The notes under the pieces were generated by a model. That model saw nothing but the letters and a program-made list of their open reading frames with translations, did not search any database and had not been told where the DNA came from. Of a stretch of 64,000 nt of DNA, positions 20,259 through 27,953 are shown one piece after another. Made by a program: the position numbers and the translations under genes. The DNA comes from Lysobacter sp. (GTDB taxonomy: Bacteria > Pseudomonadota > Gammaproteobacteria > Xanthomonadales > Xanthomonadaceae). Positions within the stretch are counted from its first letter, which is position 1, and each line of letters begins with the position of its first letter. The stretch is taken from assembly GCA_013141175.1 (NCBI GenBank), contig JABFRN010000001.1:2872001-2936000 (forward strand). The letters are read 5' to 3'.

Positions 20259-21535
20259 ACACCGCGATCCACGATGCGTCGGTACGCGCACCCGGCGGCA
20301 TGAGCCTGGTTGAAGTCTTGCGCACCGCGCTGTTCGCGCTGCGCGGCAATTGGTTGCGCAGCGCGCTGACTTCGCTGGGCGTGATCATCGGTATCGCGGC
20401 GGTCATCGTGATGGTGTCGGTGGGGCAGGGCACCCAGGCGGAGATCGAAAAACTGGTCTCCGGCCTCGGTTCGCAACGACTCGACATCGCGCCCGGCTCC
20501 GGTCGCGGTTTCGGCGGCGTGCGCATGAGTGCCAGCAGTTTCTTCACCCTGACCGAAGACGACGCCGATGCGATCCGCCGCGAAGTGCCCGGCATCCAGT
20601 ACACCAGCGCGCTGCTGCGCGGCAACACCCAGGCGGTGTACGCCGAGAACAACTGGTCGACGTCGTGGCAGGGCGTGGAAGCGGACTGGTTCGAGATCAA
20701 CGGCTGGGAACTCGCCGGCGGTCCGGGCTTCGAATCGCGCGATTACACCAGCGGCGCGAAGTCGGCGCTGCTCGGCGAAAGCGTGCGCCGCGAACTGTTC
20801 GGCGAAGAAGAAGCGGTGGGCCAGACCATCCGTCTCGGTCGCGTGCCGTTCACCGTGGTCGGCACGCTGAAATCGAAAGGACAGGGCGGCTTCGGCCAGG
20901 ACCAGGACGATCTGATCGTGATTCCGCTGGGCACCGCGCGTCGGCGCATGTCGAGCAACGCATCGCTGCCGCCGGGCGCGGTGCAGCAGATTTCGGTCGG
21001 CGTCGCCGATCCCGACGGCCTGTCCACCGCGCAGGCCGAGATCGAAGCACTGCTGCGCCAGCGCCACAAGATCCAGCCCGGCGCGGAGGACGATTTCAGC
21101 GTGCGCAATCTCGCCGAGATCGTCGCCACGCGGACGCAGACGACGAAACTGATGTCGCTGTTGTTGGGCGCGGTCGCCGGCATTTCGTTGATCGTCGGCG
21201 GTATCGGCATCATGAACATCATGCTGGTGTCGGTGACCGAACGCATCCGCGAAATCGGTCTGCGCATGGCGGTCGGTGCGGGCCCGCGCGATATCCGCCG
21301 CCAGTTCCTCGCCGAAGCGATGCTGATCTCGCTGATCGGAGGCGTGATCGGCATCGCGCTGGGCATCGTCGGCGCATTGCTGGTCAGCAAGTTCGGTTCG
21401 CTGCCGGTGGCGCTCAACGGCAAAGTCATCGGCCTCGCCGCCGGGTTCTCCATCGCCACCGGCCTGTTCTTCGGCTACTACCCGGCGAGCAAGGCCGCGA
21501 AACTCGACCCGATCGAGGCGCTGCGGCAGCAGTAA
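20255..21535 (+). CDS. MacB-type ABC transporter permease
   Basis: A 426-residue permease with the MacB/FtsX plan: one N-terminal helix (SALTSLGVIIGIAAVIVMVS), a large periplasmic domain at about 75-300, then three C-terminal helices including GISLIVGGIGIMNIMLVSV followed by TERIREIGLRMAVGA. The MacB_PCD and FtsX motifs are both intact. With the adaptor and ATPase it forms a tripartite exporter that could carry a peptide, lipopeptide or macrolide-like compound; the sequence does not show the substrate. No outer-membrane TolC gene is adjacent. Confidence 0.93.
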   Translation: MNTAIHDASVRAPGGMSLVEVLRTALFALRGNWLRSALTSLGVIIGIAAVIVMVSVGQGTQAEIEKLVSGLGSQRLDIAPGSGRGFGGVRMSASSFFTLTEDDADAIRREVPGIQYTSALLRGNTQAVYAENNWSTSWQGVEADWFEINGWELAGGPGFESRDYTSGAKSALLGESVRRELFGEEEAVGQTIRLGRVPFTVVGTLKSKGQGGFGQDQDDLIVIPLGTARRRMSSNASLPPGAVQQISVGVADPDGLSTAQAEIEALLRQRHKIQPGAEDDFSVRNLAEIVATRTQTTKLMSLLLGAVAGISLIVGGIGIMNIMLVSVTERIREIGLRMAVGAGPRDIRRQFLAEAMLISLIGGVIGIALGIVGALLVSKFGSLPVALNGKVIGLAAGFSIATGLFFGYYPASKAAKLDPIEALRQQ

Positions 21536-21557
21536 CCGGCTGCCGCTGCCGACGCGC

Positions 21558-22238
21558 ATGGATCTCGACACCTATCGCCAGTTGCGCAGCGAAGCCCGGC
21601 GTCACACACGCAAGCCGGAAGACAGCGACGACCTGCTGCAGGATGCGCTGCTGATCGCGCTGGAGAACGGACGCGACGATCCCGCATGGCTCTGCGGGGT
21701 GATCCGCAACCAGGCGACGATGCAGGCGCGCAGTGCGATCCGCAGGCGTCGGCGCGAAGCCGCGACCGTCGAGGCCGCGACCGTCGAAGCCGCGACCATC
21801 GAAGCTGGGATCGCGCACGATCCGGACCGCACGCCGCCATCGGCGGTCGCCCTGCTCGAACGCCTGCCGCCAGCGGCACGGCGCGTGGCGGTGCTGGCGC
21901 TGCACGGTTTGAACGCCGAAGAGATCCGAAGGATCCTCGGGCTCAGCGCGACCGCATTCCGACAGCGCCTGACTTCGATCCGCAAGACCCTGGCGATGCT
22001 CGCGCCAGCGCAACGCGCGGAAGCGATGGCGCTGGCCTACATCCGCGATCCTGCGCGCAGCGCCGATCTGCAATTCGGTCTGGTGCGCCGTACCTTGATC
22101 GCCGCGATCCACGGCACCGGCCGGAGCGCCGCCGACGGAACACTCCCCGTCGATGCCATCGGCACCCACGATGCCGACGGCCACCTGCTCATCCTGCGCG
22201 GGCGTACTCACACTTCGCCCGATGGCGGCAACGAATAG
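21558..22238 (+). CDS. Sigma-70 family (ECF-like) protein
   Basis: A 226-residue protein. Residues 1-60 look like a shortened sigma region 2 (DSDDLLQDALLIALENG, PAWLCGVIRNQA). Residues 95-150 look like region 4 with a helix-turn-helix (LPPAARRVAVLALHGL, EEIRRILGLSATAFRQRL). Between them is a threefold EAATVEAATVEAATIEA repeat. The last 70 residues are not sigma-like in an obvious way and could be a regulatory extension. No anti-sigma gene is adjacent. It follows the MacB-like permease by 22 nt and may be cotranscribed. A role as a divergent ECF factor is likely but its promoter targets are unknown. Confidence 0.7.
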   Translation: MDLDTYRQLRSEARRHTRKPEDSDDLLQDALLIALENGRDDPAWLCGVIRNQATMQARSAIRRRRREAATVEAATVEAATIEAGIAHDPDRTPPSAVALLERLPPAARRVAVLALHGLNAEEIRRILGLSATAFRQRLTSIRKTLAMLAPAQRAEAMALAYIRDPARSADLQFGLVRRTLIAAIHGTGRSAADGTLPVDAIGTHDADGHLLILRGRTHTSPDGGNE

Positions 22239-22300
22239 ACCGTATCGTCTTTCCTGTTCCGGGATCCGCGATGCCTTCATCCATATCCAGGAGATCTTCC

Positions 22301-22678
22301 ATGCTGAGCAATGCCCAAGTCGGCGCCATCGTGTTTTTCGTCGGCGTACTGTCCCGTTCCGTCGAGTTCTACCGCGACACCCTCGGATTGCCGCTCAACG
22401 AAATCGAAGGCCACGATGGCCCGTTCGCACTCGCGGAAATCGGTGAGCTGACGCTCGTCTTCATCCAGCGCCCCGCCAAGGCCGGCGACAGCCCGGTGGT
22501 GGTGTTCAGGCTGGACGGCGGCATCGACGATTACGCCGAAGCGCTCGCGGCGAAAGGCGTCGAGATCGTGGTCCCCGTGAGCGAGGCGCCCGACGGCGGG
22601 CTCTCGCTGGATTTCATCGATCCGGACCGCAACATGCTGAGTCTCTATCAGCCGCCCGGCGCCGCGAGGAGGAAGTAA
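22301..22678 (+). CDS. VOC (glyoxalase/bleomycin-resistance fold) protein
   Basis: A 125-residue vicinal-oxygen-chelate protein: VGAIVFFVGVLSRSVEFYRDTLGLPL at the start, then LAEIGELTLVFIQ, a VVVFRLDG strand and DFIDPDRNMLSLYQP at the end, which carries the usual C-terminal metal or substrate residues. It is a single VOC module and so probably a dimer. ATG 22301 has a good AGGAG 7 nt upstream and is preferred over ATG 22271. Specific chemistry cannot be assigned. It is 62 nt after the sigma-like gene. Confidence 0.85.
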   Translation: MLSNAQVGAIVFFVGVLSRSVEFYRDTLGLPLNEIEGHDGPFALAEIGELTLVFIQRPAKAGDSPVVVFRLDGGIDDYAEALAAKGVEIVVPVSEAPDGGLSLDFIDPDRNMLSLYQPPGAARRK

Positions 22679-22766
22679 CGCATCGTCTCAACGCGGCGAC
22701 GCGCTCGCTGCTGCCATCGACGGGCACGTCCATCGAACGAACGGCGGAGCGATTGCGTAACCCGCG

Positions 22767-22796
22767 CTAGCGGCAACCCTCATCGGTTGCCGCTAG
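22767..22796. terminator. Hairpin in convergent gap
   Basis: A perfect 12-bp stem (CTAGCGGCAACC with GGTTGCCGCTAG) and a 6-nt loop lie between the VOC gene and the convergent PepSY gene. There is no T-run on either side, so intrinsic termination is uncertain; a bidirectional transcript-end hairpin is the simplest reading. Confidence 0.5.
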
Positions 22797-22857
22797 TCGT
22801 CGGACTTCGTGCCTCGCATTCACTGCAGCAGCACAAGATCGGCCCGATGATGCCGCA

Positions 22858-24246
22858 TCATGCACGTGCCGTCAGTCGTTCACCGATCGCCAGCAGCAAC
22901 AGCACCGCACCCGCGAACGGGAACAGCACGCCGAGCACCACCATCATCGCCATCAGCGGCCTCGGCAGGGACTGGCTGCGCGCATCGGGCACGCCGATGC
23001 CGCCGCGCGGTCGCCGCCGCCACCACATCACGATGCCTGCGATCACGCTGACGACGATGCCGATGCAGATCGACAGTGCCAGCCATCGATTGGGCTCGCC
23101 GAACTGTCGTCCCATGTGGGTCATCACGCCCCATTCCACGGCGTGCCCCAGCGGACTGTATTGCTTCCAGCCGATGTCCTGGACGATCGTGCCATCGCGC
23201 GGATCGAGATAGACGGTGCGCTGGTCCTGCGCGCGCGCGGGCACCAGACTCAGGGTGAACACGCCCTGCGCGTTCTCGGGATAGAACACGCGCAGTCGCG
23301 GCCCCATCCGGGTCATGCCGCGTGCAGTGGCGATGTCCATCACCTGCTGCAGCGTGATCGTGCCATGTGAAGCATGCGTGGAAGCATCCGCAGGACGCGT
23401 CGGCAGACCGGCCTGACGGATCGTCCATGGCAGCGCGGCAAGATCGGGATTGCGATGCGCGGCGTGCGGGTCTGTCTTCGCGGCGACGGTCGGCGGTGCG
23501 CGGAAATTCGGCGTCGGCATCGTTGCGGCGCTCAGTGTTCCCCATTTCGCCAGTTGTTCGCCCCAGAATCCCGACCACGGCAATCCCGACAGCACCAGGA
23601 AGATCACGCCCACCGCGAGCAGCGCCGACGGTACCGCATGCAGATCGCGCCAGAATGCGCGCCCGCGTGCGCCCAGGCGCGGCACGAATACGCTGCGCCA
23701 TTGCCAGCGCGCAGGCCACCACAAATACAGGCCGGTCAGCATCATGATCAGCGTGCAGCTGGCGACGAGCTCCACGAACCAGTCGCCGGGCGTTCCGAGC
23801 AGCAGTTCGCCGTGCAGGGTGGAAATCACGTTCATCAGGCGACGCGCCTGCGGCAGCTCACCGACGACGCGCGCAGTCCACGGGTCGACGAACACGCTCA
23901 GCTTGCCCTCGGAGGGATCGAGCACGGTCCATGTGCTGACGTGGGTGCGATCGTGCGGCCACAGCACCGATACGAATTTCGCCTCCGGAAACGCGCGCCG
24001 CACCGCCGCTTCCTGCGCAGCGGCGGAGGCCGGCACGGTGCCGGCCTCCACGTTCATCAGATCGCGATACCACAGACGCTCAATCTCGCTGTCGTACAGA
24101 TACAGCCCGCCGGTGATCGCCAGCAGCAACAGCACCGGCGCCACCAGCAGACCCATCAGGAAGTGCCAGCGCCACACCGCGCGATACGGTTTGTTGGCGG
24201 CGGACGCTTCGTCGCGCGCTGCGTCGACCTCCGACTCAGAACGCAT
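22858..24246 (-). CDS. PepSY-associated transmembrane protein
   Basis: A 462-residue inner-membrane protein with the PepSY_TM plan: N-terminal helix after YRAVWRWHFL (LLVAPVLLLLAITGGLYLY), a periplasmic PepSY-like region, a second helix pair around LIMMLTGLYLWWPARW, HAVPSALLAVGVIFLVLSG, and a C-terminal pair ending LLLLAIGERL. Family members accompany TonB receptors for ferric siderophores or metals and some act as ferric-siderophore reductases. ATG 24246 overlaps the receptor stop by 11 nt, so it is the last gene of that operon. A substrate is not shown by the sequence. Confidence 0.88.
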   Translation of the reverse strand: MRSESEVDAARDEASAANKPYRAVWRWHFLMGLLVAPVLLLLAITGGLYLYDSEIERLWYRDLMNVEAGTVPASAAAQEAAVRRAFPEAKFVSVLWPHDRTHVSTWTVLDPSEGKLSVFVDPWTARVVGELPQARRLMNVISTLHGELLLGTPGDWFVELVASCTLIMMLTGLYLWWPARWQWRSVFVPRLGARGRAFWRDLHAVPSALLAVGVIFLVLSGLPWSGFWGEQLAKWGTLSAATMPTPNFRAPPTVAAKTDPHAAHRNPDLAALPWTIRQAGLPTRPADASTHASHGTITLQQVMDIATARGMTRMGPRLRVFYPENAQGVFTLSLVPARAQDQRTVYLDPRDGTIVQDIGWKQYSPLGHAVEWGVMTHMGRQFGEPNRWLALSICIGIVVSVIAGIVMWWRRRPRGGIGVPDARSQSLPRPLMAMMVVLGVLFPFAGAVLLLLAIGERLTARA

Positions 24247-26359
24247 GGCGCACGCGCAGACCGACATGTCGCGGTTCGCCCGGCAACACGCTGAAGACAT
24301 TGCCCGATGCCGAGTAATACGTCTTGTCCAGCGCGTTGTTGATCGTCAGGCCGATCGACCAGTCGTCGCGCGCGTACTGCACGCCCAGATCGACCAGGCC
24401 ATAGCCGGGCAGGCGCACATCGCTACCGTTGACCAGTCGCCGGTCGCTGACGGCATACACGCCGGCATCGAACGACCACGGCGTGCCCGCGATGGCATAG
24501 CGCGAACGGATCAATCCGGTGAGCTTCGGCGTATCGCCCAGTTCCGCATTCTGGTCGCCGTCGTTGCTGCGCGTGACCTTGCCGTCCAGACGGGCGACCC
24601 CCCAGGTCAGATCCCAGTCCGCAGTGAGCTGCGAAACGCCTTCCAGCTCGATGCCGCGCACGCGCTGTTCACCGTCCTGCACGCTGAAATCCGGATCGAC
24701 CGGATCGGCGGTCAGCGCATCCTTCCTGCTGATATCTAACACCGCGACGCTCAGGCGATTGCGATCAGTGTTCAGCCGCACGCCCGCTTCGAGTTGTTCC
24801 GAGCGTTCCGGGTCGAAGGTGTTGCCGTTGGCGTCGCGGGCACCGAGGATGCTTTCGGTGTCGAAGCCGGTGTTGACGCCGCCGAACAGCGACCAGCGAT
24901 CCGACAGCCGCAGGTTGGTCGCCAATTGCCAGGTCGTCGCCGACACCTCGGATGCATCGCGGATGCCGTCATTGGTCTGCTCGTAGTCGAAACGACTGTG
25001 GCGGATGCCGGCGATGATGTCCCACGACGGGGTCAGCGAGATCAGATCCTGCGCATAGAACGCGGTGCCGTCGCCCAGGCCGGCGAAGTCGAAACTGAAG
25101 GCGGTGGTCGGCGCGACTCCGGGGTAGGTGTAGATGGGCGCGTAGCTGTTGATCGGCGCGACATCGGTGAGGTTGTACTGCAGGAAGGTGCTGTCTTCGC
25201 GGCTCGCTTCGATGCCCACGAGCAGCTTGTGGCCGATGCGTCCGGTGTCGAAATGGCCGCTGAGATCGAGTTGTGCGATCTGGTAATCGTCGTCCTCGGT
25301 GCCGTAGCGTCCGTTGCGGTTCACGGTGGCGCCATCGGCCTGCATGCTGCGCAGGCGGACCTGACTGAAATCGGTGCGGAAGCCCTGGTACTGGTAGCGC
25401 GGGCTCAGGGTCCACGATTCCGAAAGTTCGATGTCGGCCCACAGCTGGATCAGCGGCGAATCGGCGGTCAGCGGGCGCAGCGAAGGCTCGCCGAGGAAGC
25501 GCTCGCGCGACACCGTGCCGCGACCGTTGCCGACCACCGTACCCACCACCGGCAGACCGGCGTAGCCGAGCGTTTCGCGTTCGATGTATTCGGACAGCCA
25601 ATGCACAGTCACCGCGTCCGACACCTTCCAGCGCGCGGCGAGCGCGATGTTGTTGCGGTCGATGTCCTGACCGTCGACGAAGGTGCCCGAGCGTTCGATC
25701 TCGCCGGTCAGCCGCGCCGCGAAACGGTCGCTGCCGCCGATCGCGCCGGTCACGTCGAAACCGGCGACGCGCTCGTCGTGCTCGCCCACGCGGATCGTGG
25801 CGCTGCCGCCGAATCCGGATTCCGGGCGCTGGGTGATGACGCTGATGATCCCGCCGACCGCCGACTGGCCGTACAGCACCGACGACGGGCCTTTCAATAT
25901 TTCGAGGCGATCGACGTTCGACATCGCCGAGGCGTCGATGTCTTCGTAATAGCGCTGGCGGATGCCGTTGCGCATCTGGTCGGCGAGAAAGCCGCGGACC
26001 TTCAGGCTGAAACTCTGATAGCGCGCCACCCGCGAATTGCCGGGATTCGCGCTGGGTACGTTGCGCAGCAGGTCGCCGACGCTGCGCGCACCCTGGGTCT
26101 GGATCTGTTCGGCGTCGATCACCTGCACGCTCTGCGGCATCCGCGACAGCGGGATGCCCGATTTCTCGCCGAACGCATCATCGGCTTTGGTGCCGGTGAC
26201 GATCACGGTATCGAGCGTCTCCGGCGTGGCGCCGTCGGGGGCGTCTGCAGGCGTCTGCGCCGCGAATGCCGGACTCGCGAGCGAGCATGCGATCGCGATG
26301 GACAGCGCTGTAATTCTGGGGATGGAGAAAAACGGTTTCGAATGGGTTGCGTGCGACAT
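24236..26359 (-). CDS. TonB-dependent siderophore-type receptor 2
   Basis: A 707-residue outer-membrane receptor. A signal peptide (ITALSIAIACSLASPAFAA) is followed by a TonB box (LDTVIVTG), a plug domain with SVQVIDAEQIQTQG and GPSSVLYGQSAVGGIISVIT, and a 22-strand barrel ending in GLRVRHAF with terminal Phe. This is the FhuA/FhuE-like siderophore receptor subfamily. It starts 115 nt after the PCuAC gene and is translationally coupled to the PepSY protein, which favours a metal-chelate substrate. The exact ligand cannot be read from sequence. Confidence 0.92.
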   Translation of the reverse strand: MSHATHSKPFFSIPRITALSIAIACSLASPAFAAQTPADAPDGATPETLDTVIVTGTKADDAFGEKSGIPLSRMPQSVQVIDAEQIQTQGARSVGDLLRNVPSANPGNSRVARYQSFSLKVRGFLADQMRNGIRQRYYEDIDASAMSNVDRLEILKGPSSVLYGQSAVGGIISVITQRPESGFGGSATIRVGEHDERVAGFDVTGAIGGSDRFAARLTGEIERSGTFVDGQDIDRNNIALAARWKVSDAVTVHWLSEYIERETLGYAGLPVVGTVVGNGRGTVSRERFLGEPSLRPLTADSPLIQLWADIELSESWTLSPRYQYQGFRTDFSQVRLRSMQADGATVNRNGRYGTEDDDYQIAQLDLSGHFDTGRIGHKLLVGIEASREDSTFLQYNLTDVAPINSYAPIYTYPGVAPTTAFSFDFAGLGDGTAFYAQDLISLTPSWDIIAGIRHSRFDYEQTNDGIRDASEVSATTWQLATNLRLSDRWSLFGGVNTGFDTESILGARDANGNTFDPERSEQLEAGVRLNTDRNRLSVAVLDISRKDALTADPVDPDFSVQDGEQRVRGIELEGVSQLTADWDLTWGVARLDGKVTRSNDGDQNAELGDTPKLTGLIRSRYAIAGTPWSFDAGVYAVSDRRLVNGSDVRLPGYGLVDLGVQYARDDWSIGLTINNALDKTYYSASGNVFSVLPGEPRHVGLRVRHAF

Positions 26360-26398
26360 ATTGATAGGAATTCCTGAAAAAAAGACAAAGAGGCGTAT

Positions 26399-26420
26399 TC
26401 CGCTGGCGTATGCCAGCGGA
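26399..26420. terminator. 9-bp hairpin between PCuAC and receptor 2
   Basis: TCCGCTGGC and GCCAGCGGA form a perfect 9-bp stem with a 4-nt loop on the leader of receptor 2. On the minus strand a T-rich stretch (TTTGTCTTTTTTT) begins about 10 nt later, further away than in a standard intrinsic terminator. It may attenuate read-through between the two genes or stabilise the upstream mRNA end. Confidence 0.4.
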
Positions 26421-26432
26421 TTCGAGGTCTGT

Positions 26433-26484
26433 GGATCAGCGCCCCGGATCAGCGATGCGGATCAGCGATGCGGATCAGTGCTTC
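26433..26484. repeat. 13-bp tandem repeat, four units
   Basis: Four consecutive 13-bp units start with GGATCAG (GGATCAGCGCCCC, GGATCAGCGATGC twice, GGATCAGTGCTTC). The array overlaps the end of the PCuAC gene: the TCA in the last unit is the TGA stop read on the minus strand. It sits between this gene and the hairpin at 26399-26420. Confidence 0.8.
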
Positions 26485-26963
26485 GGCGCGGCGCTTCCCA
26501 TCGCACGCACCTCGAAACGCACTTCGCGCGTGCCCGCATGTTCGAAACGCAGCGTCGCGGTGATGGTCTCGCCCTGCACGAACGGATGTTTCGGGCCGAT
26601 GAACATCAGGTGATAGCCGCCGGGTTTCAGCTCCAGCGTTCCGTTCGGCGAGATCGCCAAACCATCGTCGAGCCTGCGCATCCGCATCACCCCGTTGTCC
26701 ATGCTCATTTCGTGGATCTCGACGGTCTTGGCATCCGGGCTGGTCGCGGACAGCAGGCGATCCGCGCGCTTCGCGGTATTGCGGATGGTCACGAACCCGC
26801 CCGCGACCGGCGCGCCGGGCGGCGTTGCGCGGGCCCAGGCCTGATCCAGAACGATGGCGTCTTTCTTTGCGGGTTGCGCGGCGCCGACGGCGAACGACAG
26901 CGTCAGCGCGCACGCGGCGAACAGCAGACGATGGGAAAGAGTGCGGGTGTTGGCGATATTCAT
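26475..26963 (-). CDS. PCuAC-family periplasmic copper chaperone
   Basis: A 162-residue secreted protein with signal peptide LLFAACALTLSFAVGAA. The PCuAC fold (DUF461) is clear: AWARATPPGAPVAGGFVTI, VEIHEMSMDNGVMRMR and GGYHLMFIG. These carry the Met/His ligands that bind one Cu(I) in the family (the H-x-M ... M ... H-x-M pattern). Such chaperones deliver copper to the CuA or CuB centres of cytochrome oxidase. ATG 26963 overlaps the TGA of the 44-residue gene upstream (ATGA). The context of TonB receptors supports copper handling. Confidence 0.93.
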   Translation of the reverse strand: MNIANTRTLSHRLLFAACALTLSFAVGAAQPAKKDAIVLDQAWARATPPGAPVAGGFVTIRNTAKRADRLLSATSPDAKTVEIHEMSMDNGVMRMRRLDDGLAISPNGTLELKPGGYHLMFIGPKHPFVQGETITATLRFEHAGTREVRFEVRAMGSAAPKH

Positions 26964-27094
26964 AGTTCGACCTCGATGTCGTCGAGCAGGGTGTGGGAGT
27001 GGGTTTTGCGACCATCTTTTTCGGCGATGGTCGAGAGCAGGAAGATCGCCCAGGCGATCAGCCAGAACAGTGCGAAGAAAAAGAATGCTTCCAT
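26960..27094 (-). CDS. 44-residue single-span membrane protein
   Basis: A short gene between the DJ-1-like gene and the PCuAC chaperone. ATG at 27094 follows a near-perfect Shine-Dalgarno (AGGAGG, 8 nt upstream) formed by the end of the DJ-1 gene. The product starts MEAFFFFALFWLIAWAIFLL, one membrane helix, followed by a polar tail with two His (KTHSH) and an acidic end (DDIEVEL). Its TGA overlaps the chaperone ATG. Coupling on both sides and the strong ribosome-binding site make it a convincing gene. I do not recognise its family; an assembly factor or anchor for the neighbouring copper proteins is a guess. Confidence 0.75.
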   Translation of the reverse strand: MEAFFFFALFWLIAWAIFLLSTIAEKDGRKTHSHTLLDDIEVEL

Positions 27095-27097
27095 CGG

Positions 27098-27943
27098 TCA
27101 TCCTCCTTTTGCGGTTGTGGGCATCTCGCGCGCGATGCGTTTCGCGCGATCGATGAATCCCGGGAACATGCCGCCGATCATCTCCACCACCGCCTTCGGT
27201 GCGGTGTCCGGCGTGCCGGCATCGAATGGCGGCTTCGGTGCGTATTCCGCCAGCAGTTGCACGCCTTCGGCATAGGCGCGGTCGCGCAGTTCGGCGGTCA
27301 TCGCCAATCCCAGGTCCAGCCCTGCGGAGACGCCCGCGCCGGTCATGCGATTGCGGTCGCGGACCACGCGTTCGTTCACCGGAATCGCGCCGAAATCCGC
27401 GAGCACCTCGCGCGCCACCCAGTGCCCGGTGGCGCGATAGCCGGTCAACAGGCCGGCGCGGGCGAGCAGCAGCGAGCCGGTGCACACCGACGTCACCCAC
27501 TTCGCGCGCGCGCCGCGATCGGCGACGAAGGCGACCAGCGCGGGGTCCTCCATGGCATCCAGCACGCCACCGCCGCTGCCGGGCACGAACAGCACGTCGA
27601 GATCGGCCGGGCATTCCTCCAGCGTCGCGGTCGGCACGATCGCCAGCCCGGTGTCGCTCATCACCGGCGCGCGGTCTTTCGCCACCAGTTGCACGCTGGC
27701 ACCCATCAGGTTCGCGAAGAAATATTGCGGCCCGACCAGGTCCAGCGCGGTGAAGCCGGGATACAGCAGCATCGCGATCTTGTCGTTGCCCATCCATGAG
27801 GCCGGCATCGCGCTCATGTCGTGTTCGAGCGGGGCATCGGCGGCCTGCGCTGGTGTGTTTGCAGCGGACGCCTGCCCGGCACCGACCACCAGCGCGCCGG
27901 CGATCGATGTCGCGGTTTTCAGAAAATCTCTGCGATTGGCCAT
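27098..27943 (-). CDS. Tat-exported DJ-1/PfpI protein resembling isocyanide hydratase
   Basis: A 281-residue protein with a twin-arginine signal (RRDFLKTATSIAGALVV) and a DJ-1/PfpI domain from about residue 54. The fold markers are IAMLLYPGFTALDLVGP (D68), DVLFVPGSGGG and the nucleophile elbow SVCTGSLLL (C154, T155), followed by RATGHW and a PPFDAG segment near the C-terminus. The Asp, Cys-Thr pair and the surrounding sequence match the isocyanide (isonitrile) hydratase branch better than PfpI proteases or DJ-1. Export to the periplasm is unusual for that branch, whose studied members are cytosolic. It starts 10 nt after receptor 1 and directly precedes the 44-residue gene. Enzymatic role is inferred. 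Confidence 0.82.
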   Translation of the reverse strand: MANRRDFLKTATSIAGALVVGAGQASAANTPAQAADAPLEHDMSAMPASWMGNDKIAMLLYPGFTALDLVGPQYFFANLMGASVQLVAKDRAPVMSDTGLAIVPTATLEECPADLDVLFVPGSGGGVLDAMEDPALVAFVADRGARAKWVTSVCTGSLLLARAGLLTGYRATGHWVAREVLADFGAIPVNERVVRDRNRMTGAGVSAGLDLGLAMTAELRDRAYAEGVQLLAEYAPKPPFDAGTPDTAPKAVVEMIGGMFPGFIDRAKRIAREMPTTAKGG

Positions 27944-27953
27944 GGCATGTTCC

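Noticed and set aside
26340-26390. Fur box before receptor 2
   Set aside because: The AT-rich stretch with GGAATTCC is palindromic over 8 bp but does not match the GATAATGATAATCATTATC pattern.
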